A stretch of DNA of 64,000 bases from assembly GCF_029961025.1 (NCBI RefSeq), contig NZ_JASBVP010000005.1:124001-188000 (forward strand), written 5' to 3'. Under the pieces are notes generated by a model. The model made no database searches. It was not told the DNA's origin and was given only the letters and a program-made list of their open reading frames with translations. Below are positions 39,758-46,817 of this stretch, in pieces. Numbering within the stretch: position 1 is the stretch's first letter; each line of letters starts with the position of its first letter. Position numbers and translations under genes: made by a program. The stretch is from Mycobacterium sp. GTDB taxonomy: Bacteria > Actinomycetota > Actinomycetes > Mycobacteriales > Mycobacteriaceae.

Positions 39758-40599
39758 CCGCGAGCTCCCCGGCGGGCCACCCGATGGGCCGTAGCTCCCG
39801 CCCGGTGGTGTTGTTGCGGCCGGTGCCTGGAAAGTCACCCGTTCACGAGTTGTGGGCGGGAACTAAACTACTTGCCGTCTTTGGTATTTCGGTGCTGCTG
39901 ACGTTCTATCCGGGATGGGTGACGATCGGCCTGGTGTCGGCGCTGGTTTTGGCTGCGGCCCGGATCGCGCGTATTCCGCGCGGTGCGCTGCCGTCGGTGC
40001 CGCGTTGGCTGTGGATCCTGTTGGCCATCGGCGGAATCACGGCCGCGCTGGCCGGCGGCAGTCCGGTGATCGAGTTCGGCGCGGTGTCCGTCGGACTGGG
40101 TGGGCTATTGAACTTCCTACGCGTCACGGCGCTCTCGATCGTGCTGCTCGGGTTGGGGGCGATGGTGTCGTGGACCACCAACGTCGCCGACATCGCGCCC
40201 GCCGTAGCAGTCTTGGGTCGTCCGCTGCGGGCATTGCGGATTCCGGTCGATGAGTGGGCGGTGGCTTTAGCGTTGGCACTGCGCGCCTTTCCGATGCTGA
40301 TCGACGAATTCCGGGTGCTCTACGCCGCCCGCCGGTTGCGACCCAAAGAGGTGCCGCGGAGCCGTGGAGCCCGCCGCAAGCGGTGGGCGTTGGACCGGAT
40401 TGACCTTATCGCCACCGCCCTTACCGTAACGCTGCGACGCGCCGACGAGATGGGCGATGCCATCACCGCCCGTGGCGGCACCGGCCAGATCTCAGTGGCA
40501 CCATCGCGGCCGAAACTAGCCGACTGGGTGGCACTTTCGGTTGTCGCTGCGGTGAGCGCCACTGCGTTGACAATTGAGTTGATCGTGCTCGCTGCTTAG
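39754..40599 (+). CDS. ecfT: ECF transporter transmembrane component EcfT (Rv2325c-like)
   Basis: A 281-aa integral membrane protein with about five helices. It overlaps the ATPase gene at ATGA. EcfT hallmarks are two short Ala-Arg-x motifs in cytoplasmic helices that dock the ATPases; here [10 protein letters not shown] and AITARGGTG are visible. [17 protein letters not shown] is the conserved N-terminal block. It completes the importer. Confidence 0.9.
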   Translation: MTASSPAGHPMGRSSRPVVLLRPVPGKSPVHELWAGTKLLAVFGISVLLTFYPGWVTIGLVSALVLAAARIARIPRGALPSVPRWLWILLAIGGITAALAGGSPVIEFGAVSVGLGGLLNFLRVTALSIVLLGLGAMVSWTTNVADIAPAVAVLGRPLRALRIPVDEWAVALALALRAFPMLIDEFRVLYAARRLRPKEVPRSRGARRKRWALDRIDLIATALTVTLRRADEMGDAITARGGTGQISVAPSRPKLADWVALSVVAAVSATALTIELIVLAA

Positions 40600-40645
40600 C
40601 AGTTGTTGAGGCAGAAGGTGATTCAGTCCTGGCATGAGTGCGTGC

Positions 40646-42007
40646 TCAAGGGTCGTCTTCGTCGTCGTGGAGGAGCTTTTCGGGGTGGTGGTAGGCATTC
40701 GTTCGCGGTTGGCCATAGTCGAGGTGTGCCGGGGGAAGCCATTCGGTCTCACCGTCGGCACGTTTGCGGGTTTGCCAGCCGCCCTCTTTGACCAGGGGAT
40801 GATGTTGTCCGCAGCCAAAGGTCAGGCCGTCGACATTCGTTGTGCCGCACTTCGCGTACTCGGTGACGTGGTGCACCTCCGACAGGTAGCCAGGCACGTC
40901 GCAGCCGGGGAAGCTACACCCACGGTCCTTGGCGTAGAGCACAATGCGCTGACCTGGTGAAGCCAGACGCTTGCTGTGATACAGCCCGATCGCGCGGCCC
41001 TTGTCGAAGATGGCGAGGTAATGATGTGCGTGGCCGGCCAGGCGGATCACGTCGGACATCGGCAGCAGCGACCCGCCGCCGGTCAGCGCGCGCCCCGCGC
41101 CGGATTCCAGCTCGCTCAGCGTGGTGGTCACGATGATCGAAGCCGGCAACCCGTTGTGCTGACCCAGCTTTCCGCTGCACAACAGGGCACGCAGGGCGGC
41201 ATTGAGCCCATCGTGGTTGCGCTGGGCCGCCGAACGGCTGTCGCGTTGAATAGCGTCCTGACCGGGGGACCCGTCCACCGTCGGGGCTTCCTCGTCGGGG
41301 TTGGCCATCCCCGGGGCCGCCAGCTTGGCCAGCACCGCCTCGAGCCCCGCGCGCGCCTGCGGGGTGAGCCAGCCCCGCAGCGGTGACATCCCGTCAATGC
41401 CTTGCTTGCCCAACGTCAGTCCCCGCCGACGGGCCCGATCCTCATCGGTGAAATCCCCATCGGGATTGACGCAGTCGGCGAGCTTATCCGCGAGCTTGCT
41501 CACTTGCTCGGGCCGAAACTGCGCGGAATAGCCGGCCAGTTTGGCCTCGGCTTGCTCCCGGGCCCGGGAATCCACCCAGGCGGGCAACCGGTGCCAGAAC
41601 CCGCGGATCACAGCCACGTGGCCGGCCCCTACGGTCCCCGACCGCTGCGCGAGGGCGGTGCATGCCAACAGCGGCTGCAGTCGGTCGCCGCTCAGCGCGC
41701 GCCGCGGACCCAGGTCCGCGGCCTCATGAATACGCCGTGCGGCCTCCCCGCGGGTGATGCGCAACCGGTCGGCCAGCGCATGGCAGAGCTTGCCGCCCAA
41801 TTCGTCGTGAGTGGCCTGGGCTTTAATCTCGTTGATCAGTTCGTGTCCCGGGACCGGCAGCCGGCGAGTCTCCTGTTCGAGCAGTTCCAGCAGCCGTAAC
41901 CGCTCCGGGGTGGTCAGCGCACCGAACGAGAGCCCGACAAGCCGCGACACCGCCGTATGCAGCGCGTCGAAGGCCTCGGCGATCTCCTCGCGGCTACTCG
42001 AACCCAT
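40646..42007 (-). CDS. 13E12-repeat (DUF222) HNH endonuclease-like protein
   Basis: A 453-aa protein of the mycobacterial 13E12 family: DUF222 in the N-terminal two thirds ([40 protein letters not shown]) and a C-terminal HNH nuclease fold ([20 protein letters not shown], then [11 protein letters not shown]). Members are multicopy in mycobacterial genomes and associated with repeats, with unknown role. ATG 42007. Flanks show no inverted repeats or target duplications that I can see. It converges with ecfT, 46 bases apart. Confidence 0.9.
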   Translation of the reverse strand: MGSSSREEIAEAFDALHTAVSRLVGLSFGALTTPERLRLLELLEQETRRLPVPGHELINEIKAQATHDELGGKLCHALADRLRITRGEAARRIHEAADLGPRRALSGDRLQPLLACTALAQRSGTVGAGHVAVIRGFWHRLPAWVDSRAREQAEAKLAGYSAQFRPEQVSKLADKLADCVNPDGDFTDEDRARRRGLTLGKQGIDGMSPLRGWLTPQARAGLEAVLAKLAAPGMANPDEEAPTVDGSPGQDAIQRDSRSAAQRNHDGLNAALRALLCSGKLGQHNGLPASIIVTTTLSELESGAGRALTGGGSLLPMSDVIRLAGHAHHYLAIFDKGRAIGLYHSKRLASPGQRIVLYAKDRGCSFPGCDVPGYLSEVHHVTEYAKCGTTNVDGLTFGCGQHHPLVKEGGWQTRKRADGETEWLPPAHLDYGQPRTNAYHHPEKLLHDDEDDP

Positions 42008-42185
42008 ATTCGAACGCTAGCGTGTCGGCCTGACATCAAGGAAACGCGACCGGTCAAATGACGAGGATCCGCACGGGCTATCCACAGATACAGATTGATC
42101 CCCAGCCACTCTGGCAAGCGAGGCGCCGGCCCATCGGGCATCCGCTACCCACCCAGGCCGGTAACCGATGCTCGCGACCCTATCC

Positions 42186-42235
42186 GTAAGTAGGAACGAA
42201 CCGTTGACAGCGACTAACCGTTCGTGCAGACTTAC
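42186..42235. promoter_or_regulatory. 50-bp imperfect palindrome over the arsR-type promoter
   Basis: Outer arms GTAAGT (42186-42191) and ACTTAC (42230-42235) and inner arms CGAACCGTT (42197-42205) and AACCGTTCG (42216-42224) share one centre at 42210.5. A -35 hexamer TTGACA (42204-42209) lies inside. The site ends four bases before the ArsR start codon, so it is a good autoregulatory operator. Confidence 0.55.
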
Positions 42236-42239
42236 CAAT

Positions 42240-42596
42240 ATGCCCGCCTCGGTCGATGTCGTGCTGGATGCCCTTGGGGATCGCACCCGACGTGCGATCC
42301 TGGAAAAGCTGGCAGCCGGGCCAACGGCCGTAGGGGTGCTGGCCGAGCAATTGCCGGTTTCGCGGCCGGCGGTGTCGCAGCACTTGCGGGTGCTCAAAGG
42401 CGCCGAGCTGGTGGTCGAATCGATCGCTGGAACCCGTCGGCTGTATCGCCTCAACCGATCGGGGCTACAAGTCGTGCGCGACTACTTCGACCGTTTCTGG
42501 GAAACGGCTTTGGACAACTTCGCCATCCTGGCGGCGGCCGAAGCGGACGCTGACATCCAAGCGCTTGAGCCGAACCGCGTGCGGTCCGACGAGTGA
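42240..42596 (+). CDS. ArsR-family transcriptional regulator
   Basis: A 118-aa winged-helix repressor of the ArsR subgroup that accompanies SRPBCC/AHSA1 proteins. The DNA-binding block is VSRPAVSQHLRVLKGAELVV with GTRRLYRLNRSGLQVVRDYF. The cysteine metal site of true ArsR (CVC) is absent, so the ligand is not a heavy metal of that type. ATG 42240 is chosen because the operator lies directly before it. The SRPBCC gene begins ten bases after its stop, which is the usual pairing. Confidence 0.9.
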   Translation: MPASVDVVLDALGDRTRRAILEKLAAGPTAVGVLAEQLPVSRPAVSQHLRVLKGAELVVESIAGTRRLYRLNRSGLQVVRDYFDRFWETALDNFAILAAAEADADIQALEPNRVRSDE

Positions 42597-42605
42597 GGAG
42601 CATCA

Positions 42606-43118
42606 ATGGGTACCGAATCAGCGGCAGCCGTGGAGGTTGTCCGATCGATGAACGTTCCGCTGTCGCAGGCGAGGACCTTCGAGTTGTTCACCACGCGCAT
42701 GACCGAGTTTTGGCCCAAAGAATATTCGATCGGCAGCTCTGAGATCGCCGAAGTGGTGCTCGAACCCGGTAACGGCGGGCGCTGGTTCGAACGCGGCGTC
42801 GACGGTAGCGAATGCCAATAGGGTCGGATCGTCGTCTGGGACCCGCCACGAGAAGTCGTGCTGCTCTGGCAGATTGGCGCTGACTGGCGCTTCGATCCCG
42901 ACTTCGAAACCGAGGTTGAGGTGACCTTCACCGAAGACGGAGCCGATCGCACCCGGCTGCGGTTGCGCCACCGCAACCTACAGCGTTATGGAGACAGTAC
43001 TGAGCAGATGCGGGCGATCTTCGATCACAAGGATGGCTGGACGGGCACGCTGGTTCGCTTCGTCGACTTCGCCACTGCATCGTCGTCGGGTGCTGCCGAA
43101 CCCACGCGCCGAAAGTGA
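42606..43118 (+). pseudogene. SRPBCC (AHSA1-like) protein gene interrupted by an amber codon
   Basis: The 170-codon frame encodes a START/Bet-v-1-like AHSA1 domain: SMNVPLSQARTFELFTTRMT, FWPKEYSIG, GGRWFERGVDGSEC, then VVWDPPREVVLLWQI and LRHRNLQRYGD. A TAG at 42819-42821 lies where relatives carry a Trp before GRI, a one-base TGG to TAG change. After it the same frame continues with clear homology to the stop at 43116-43118. The truncated 71-aa product would not fold. ATG 42606 follows GAGGAGC. Partner of the ArsR gene upstream. Confidence 0.8.
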
Positions 43119-43162
43119 CGGTTATGATGCGATCGAAGGACCACCGACCCAAGGGCGACACG

Positions 43163-43786
43163 TTGAGCACCATGCAGCTGGCATGCGAGGAGCGACAAGA
43201 TTTCGCCGAGCTGCTTACCGGGCTGTCAGCCGAACAGTGGGACCAGCCCAGCTTGTGCGAGGGCTGGCGGGTTCGCGACGTCGTCGCTCATGTGCTGAGT
43301 TATGACGAGCTCAGCCCCTTGGGGCTGGTGTGGCGATTCACCCAGGGCGGGTTTATTCCGAACCGTGTCAACGCGATTGGTGTCGCAGAGTACGCCGGTC
43401 GATCCCCAGGGCAGCTCACCGAGCTGATGCGTGCCTGTATCCCACCGCGCGGTCTGCCGTCAGGTTTCGGAGGCATGATCGCCCTGGTCGACGGCATGAT
43501 CCACCAGCAGGACATCCGGCGGCCCCTCGGCATCCCGCGCACGATTCCGCAGCAGCGTCTGCGCGTAGTGCTGGACTATGCGCTTACGGCTCCTGCGGTG
43601 CGTGGCGCCAGACGCGCCCGCGGCATGCGGCTGGTAGCAACCGACCTTGACTGGACCCATGGCAGCGGCCCCAAGGTGAGCGGTCCGGGAGAAGCGTTGT
43701 TGATGGGCATGGCCGCGCGCCCAGACGCTCTCAATCAACTTTCTGGACCCGGGAAAACTGCTCTGGCCCAACGTATCTGCCCATAG
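43163..43786 (+). CDS. Maleylpyruvate isomerase-like (DinB/TIGR03083) protein
   Basis: A 207-aa protein of the mycothiol-dependent maleylpyruvate isomerase N-terminal family (DinB-like four-helix bundle). Typical blocks are LSAEQWDQPSLCEGWRVRDV and VAHVLSYDE with the metal-binding His, ALVDGMIHQQDIRRPLG with two further histidines and the C-terminal ATDLDWTHG. I start at TTG 43163, after AAGGG, since LSTMQLACEERQDF matches the family; GTG 43115, overlapping the upstream stop, is an alternative. Substrate unknown; it probably uses mycothiol as a cofactor. Confidence 0.8.
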   Translation: MSTMQLACEERQDFAELLTGLSAEQWDQPSLCEGWRVRDVVAHVLSYDELSPLGLVWRFTQGGFIPNRVNAIGVAEYAGRSPGQLTELMRACIPPRGLPSGFGGMIALVDGMIHQQDIRRPLGIPRTIPQQRLRVVLDYALTAPAVRGARRARGMRLVATDLDWTHGSGPKVSGPGEALLMGMAARPDALNQLSGPGKTALAQRICP

Positions 43787-43841
43787 ACCGAAGAGCTAGC
43801 CGGACTGCTGAGCGTCGCGGCCCACCCCGACGCGTTTGTTT

Positions 43842-44285
43842 TCAGCTCTGGGGCAGCACGGTGGCCGCCGAGAGGGCGGAATCCACGGTGGCATGCACGG
43901 GTAGCAGGTCGCTGAGCCCACAGGCTTTGACGACTCGGGCGACGATCGGCTGGCGGCTCACCATGCGGAGATCCACTCCCCGACGGCGGCAGCGGTACGC
44001 CACGTCGGCCAGCACGGCGAACGCGCAACAACCCATGAAATCCACACCGCTCGTGTCGATGACAAAGGGTCCGGGTGGGACCGCTGCGGTGACTGCTTCG
44101 TCCAGCAGACGTCGCCACGTGCCCTCGTTGCAGGCGTCGATCTCACCGCCGGCGTGGACCATCACTGCTGAGCCGTTACGCTCCGTGGTTGCCCTCAGAG
44201 TGCTGTGTGCATCGCCCAGTTCTGAGGTCAGACGCGTGCTTAGCATCAAGTGGCCGGGAAAAAATTCTGCTGTGGCGAGGTCCAT
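43842..44285 (-). CDS. STAS-domain protein (anti-sigma-factor antagonist-like)
   Basis: A 147-aa protein with a single STAS domain (about residues 25-140; VMVHAGGEIDACNEGTWRRL, VIDTSGVDFMGCCAFAVLAD). In SpoIIAA-type antagonists the phosphorylated serine lies in an aspartate-serine-serine motif; here that position reads Gly-Cys-Cys (FMGCCAF), so kinase control seems lost. Adjacent to DedA as Rv2638 is to Rv2637 in M. tuberculosis. Start ATG 44285. Upstream 44286-44556 has no gene; an AT-rich stretch at 44425-44490 is unusual for this DNA. Confidence 0.85.
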   Translation of the reverse strand: MDLATAEFFPGHLMLSTRLTSELGDAHSTLRATTERNGSAVMVHAGGEIDACNEGTWRRLLDEAVTAAVPPGPFVIDTSGVDFMGCCAFAVLADVAYRCRRRGVDLRMVSRQPIVARVVKACGLSDLLPVHATVDSALSAATVLPQS

Positions 44286-44556
44286 GGCGCACTCCTAATC
44301 GACTGGCGCCGAAGCGCCGCGATGGATGCCCGTCCTAAGTGTCCTAAGCGTCTGCAAACAGGATGAAGGCCTGTCCTAACCCATTGATGACAGATTGACA
44401 CCTGTCCGTGGATGGAAGACAGAACATCACCTTCGCATATATCATTTGTATAACAAGACTCTCGAACTGTCTATCCGAAAGCCTTAAGAATTCGGTAAGC
44501 CACACGGGCGGAATGCGGGCCCGCGGTGCGGCGCGATGCGCCTGGCAGGATCCGGG

Positions 44557-45207
44557 TTATGGCCAATCGGGTTTGCGAGCGTACTCGGCTTCGAGGTCGG
44601 CGATGACGCGTGACGTGCGTTCCCGCAGCAAAGCAGCGGCGCCGAGACCAAAGATGACGGCGACGATGAGCGCGATCCATGAGAAACGCTCCAGCCAGCG
44701 CTCGGCGGCAACCCCGGCGTAGTAGACGAGGGCGGTGGTGCCGCCGGCCCAGCAGATGGCACCCGAGACATTAGCCGCCAAAAATCGCGGGTAGCGCATT
44801 TTCAGGGCACCGGCGAGCGGTCCGGCGAATATTCGCAGCAACGCGATGAAACGCCCGAAGAACACCGCCCGCACGCCCCAGCGATCGAACAGTCGTTCGG
44901 CAAACACGACGTGTCCGGGACCGAAGTGCTTCGGAAATCGTCGGGCGAGCCAGTCGAATAGCGGCATCCCGAGCCGGCGACCTACCCCGTAGCCGATCGA
45001 GTCACCGAGCGCCGCTCCGAGCACCCCGGCAGCGCCAACGGCAACCGGGTGGACGGCCAGTTCGTGATTGGAGGACAGCAGCGCCGCGCTGACAAGGACG
45101 ATCTCGCCCGGAAGCGGAACACCCAGGCTTTCGATCCCGACCACGACGCCGACCAGCAGATACACCGTCAGCGGGGGGATCGACTGCAGCAGGGAGTCCA
45201 CGTTCAT
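44557..45207 (-). CDS. dedA: DedA-family membrane protein
   Basis: A 216-aa DedA/SNARE-associated protein with four to five membrane segments, of the family that flips polyprenyl phosphates or phospholipids. Conserved points include GVPLPGEIVLVSAALL, GDSIGYGVGRRLG, FFGRFIALLRIFAGPLAG and a basic C-terminus. Start ATG 45207. Corresponds in context to Rv2637. Confidence 0.9.
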   Translation of the reverse strand: MNVDSLLQSIPPLTVYLLVGVVVGIESLGVPLPGEIVLVSAALLSSNHELAVHPVAVGAAGVLGAALGDSIGYGVGRRLGMPLFDWLARRFPKHFGPGHVVFAERLFDRWGVRAVFFGRFIALLRIFAGPLAGALKMRYPRFLAANVSGAICWAGGTTALVYYAGVAAERWLERFSWIALIVAVIFGLGAAALLRERTSRVIADLEAEYARKPDWP

Positions 45208-45262
45208 GGGTCAAGCATGCCTGATCCCCGGGCGCGCGGGCCGCGCGCCGCCCTCCGGTGGT

Positions 45263-45361
45263 ATCCGATGGGCGCCGGGCGGGCACCGCAGCTCACCGTG
45301 GGCGGCGGGCGGGCACCGCAGCATCCGATGGGCGCCGGGCGGGCACCGCAGCTCACCGTGG
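45263..45361. repeat. 60-bp GC-rich tandem repeat, about 1.65 copies
   Basis: The unit starting ATCCGATGGGCGCCGGGCGG at 45263 repeats from 45323 and breaks off near 45361. Within it the 16-mer GGGCGGGCACCGCAGC occurs three times at about 30-bp spacing, so the unit itself is a diverged double. Confidence 0.85.
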
Positions 45362-45452
45362 CGGCCGCTCTCGCCCAGATCGGTAATGTCGACGGAACTC
45401 GTTCTGCGCCAACATGATCGGCGAAAACGCCATTCAGGTCGGACTTGGGACC

Positions 45453-45473
45453 TATCGTAGGACTCCTACGATA
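45453..45473. promoter_or_regulatory. Perfect 21-bp palindrome upstream of protoglobin
   Basis: TATCGTAGGA (45453-45462) and TCCTACGATA (45464-45473) are perfect inverted arms around one C. A third half-site TCCTACGA lies at 45489-45496. The palindrome falls between a possible -35 TTGGGA (45445-45450) and -10 GATAAT (45470-45475), a repressor-like position. Confidence 0.7.
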
Positions 45474-45509
45474 ATCGACTGGACCGGGTCCTACGAGTAA
45501 GGAGTGAAG

Positions 45510-46097
45510 ATGCCGGCACACACCATCCCCGGATACACCTACGGCCAGCCGGACGTGACGCCGTCACCGGTCACCGCACAGGACGTTGACCTTTTGAAGG
45601 CGACGCTGCTCTGGAGCGAGGCCGACGAAAACTACCTGCGGATGGCCGGGGAAGTCCTCGCCGATCAGGTCGACGACGTGATCGAGGCGTGGTATGGATT
45701 CGTCGGCTCACACAGCCATCTGCTGCACTACTTCACCGGCCGCGATGGCCGGCCGATCGAGGACTACCTGCAGCGGGTGCGGGCGCGATTCGCGCAGTGG
45801 GTGCGTGACGTGTGCACGCGGCCCTATGACGGGGATTGGCGCAACTACCAGCATGAGATCGGGTTGCGGCACACCCGGATGAAAAAGAATCAGACCGACC
45901 ACGTCGACTCGGTCGACCACATCCCGCTGCGCTACCTGGTGGCGTTCGTGTTTCCCATCACCGCCACCATGCGGCCGTTCCTGGCCGGCAAGGGCCACGA
46001 CGCGGCCACCGTCGACGGCATGCACGCCGCCTGGTTCAAGGCCGTCGTGCTGCACGTGTGCTTGTGGTCGCAGCCCTATGCCGCCGACGCGTGGTGA
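45510..46097 (+). CDS. Protoglobin (single-domain haem protein)
   Basis: A 195-aa protoglobin of the PF11563 globin-sensor family. Characteristic blocks are WSEADENYLRMAGEVLADQV, FTGRDGRPIEDYL, and YQHEIGLRHTRMKKNQ, where the histidine of GLRHT is the likely proximal haem ligand; VDSVDHIPLRYLVAF follows. Protoglobins bind O2, CO and NO. No signalling domain is attached. ATG 45510 has AAGGAG five bases upstream. It overlaps the next gene (GTGA), so sensor-like globin and regulator are made together. Confidence 0.88.
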   Translation: MPAHTIPGYTYGQPDVTPSPVTAQDVDLLKATLLWSEADENYLRMAGEVLADQVDDVIEAWYGFVGSHSHLLHYFTGRDGRPIEDYLQRVRARFAQWVRDVCTRPYDGDWRNYQHEIGLRHTRMKKNQTDHVDSVDHIPLRYLVAFVFPITATMRPFLAGKGHDAATVDGMHAAWFKAVVLHVCLWSQPYAADAW

Positions 46098-46726
46098 TCA
46101 CCCGCCCGCCCGCCGACGATGACGATGCCCCGATGCCCGATTCGGACGCTGTGGATGACAAACTGCTGGCGGCGCTCGAGCGTATCGGCCAGGCGCTTCG
46201 TGTGCAGCTGTGGGACACGGCCAAACACCACGGCCTGTCGCCCACACAGCTGCAAGTGCTGCTGCGGCTCGGTGCCGACGCGCCGGAGCGCCGGCGCGTC
46301 GGCACGTTGGCCGACGAGCTCGATGTCACCCATCCGACGGTCTCCGACGCCGTGGTGGTGTTGCAGCGCAAGGGATTTGTGACCCGGGAAACCGCTACCC
46401 GCAGATCCCCGGTGGCGCTCACCGCCGAGGGCCGCTCGTGTGTCGCGGCGGTCGCCGGCTGGGCCGACCGCACCCGTGGCGCGCTGGCGGAACTCTCGGC
46501 CGCCGACAAGGAGCACACCCTGCGATTGGCGATGGAGTTGATCGCCGCGCTGCAGCGCAGGGGTGTGATCACCGTCGCGCGAATGTGCGTGACCTGCCGA
46601 TTTTTTCGCCCTGATGTGCACCTCGATTCCCGCCGACGACATCACTGCGCCCTGCTGGATACGCCTTTGGGCGAAACCGAATTGCGCGTCCACTGCCCTG
46701 ATCATGAAACCCGCGCGACGGGTTGA
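46094..46726 (+). CDS. MarR-family regulator with C-terminal four-cysteine cluster
   Basis: A 210-aa protein. Residues 14-150 form a MarR winged helix (HGLSPTQLQVLLRLG, DELDVTHPTVSDAVVVL, RKGFVTRETATRRSPVAL). Unlike ordinary MarR proteins it ends with a cysteine cluster, CVTCRFFRP, then HHCALLDTP and LRVHCPDHE, which could hold zinc or an Fe-S cluster and so sense redox or NO. GTG 46094 overlaps the protoglobin stop; ATG 46133 is an alternative. The palindrome upstream of protoglobin is its likely operator, by inference. Confidence 0.85.
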   Translation: MITRPPADDDDAPMPDSDAVDDKLLAALERIGQALRVQLWDTAKHHGLSPTQLQVLLRLGADAPERRRVGTLADELDVTHPTVSDAVVVLQRKGFVTRETATRRSPVALTAEGRSCVAAVAGWADRTRGALAELSAADKEHTLRLAMELIAALQRRGVITVARMCVTCRFFRPDVHLDSRRRHHCALLDTPLGETELRVHCPDHETRATG

Positions 46727-46796
46727 GTTTTCCGGTCCACGGTAGTGCCGGGCGGGATCGCGTCCCGGCGCCGTCGTCCGGCCTAAGCCTAAAAGC

Positions 46797-46817
46797 CTAA
46801 AAGCCTGAAATAGGCTT
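46797..46817 (-). terminator. Probable intrinsic terminator of nrdZ
   Basis: On the minus strand AAGCCT-ATTTC-AGGCTT forms a six-base-pair hairpin followed by TTTT, starting at the nrdZ stop codon. Further copies of AGGCTTTT follow downstream, giving an array of short repeats to 46785. Confidence 0.55.

Larger units (their letters stand above)
45208..45509 (+). other. Intergenic region, 302 bases: tandem repeat and protoglobin promoter
   Basis: No gene is supported. The left half holds a GC-rich 60-bp tandem repeat and the right half the promoter and palindrome of the protoglobin gene. Short open frames through the repeat encode low-complexity Arg/Ala/Pro/Gly peptides. Confidence 0.6.
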
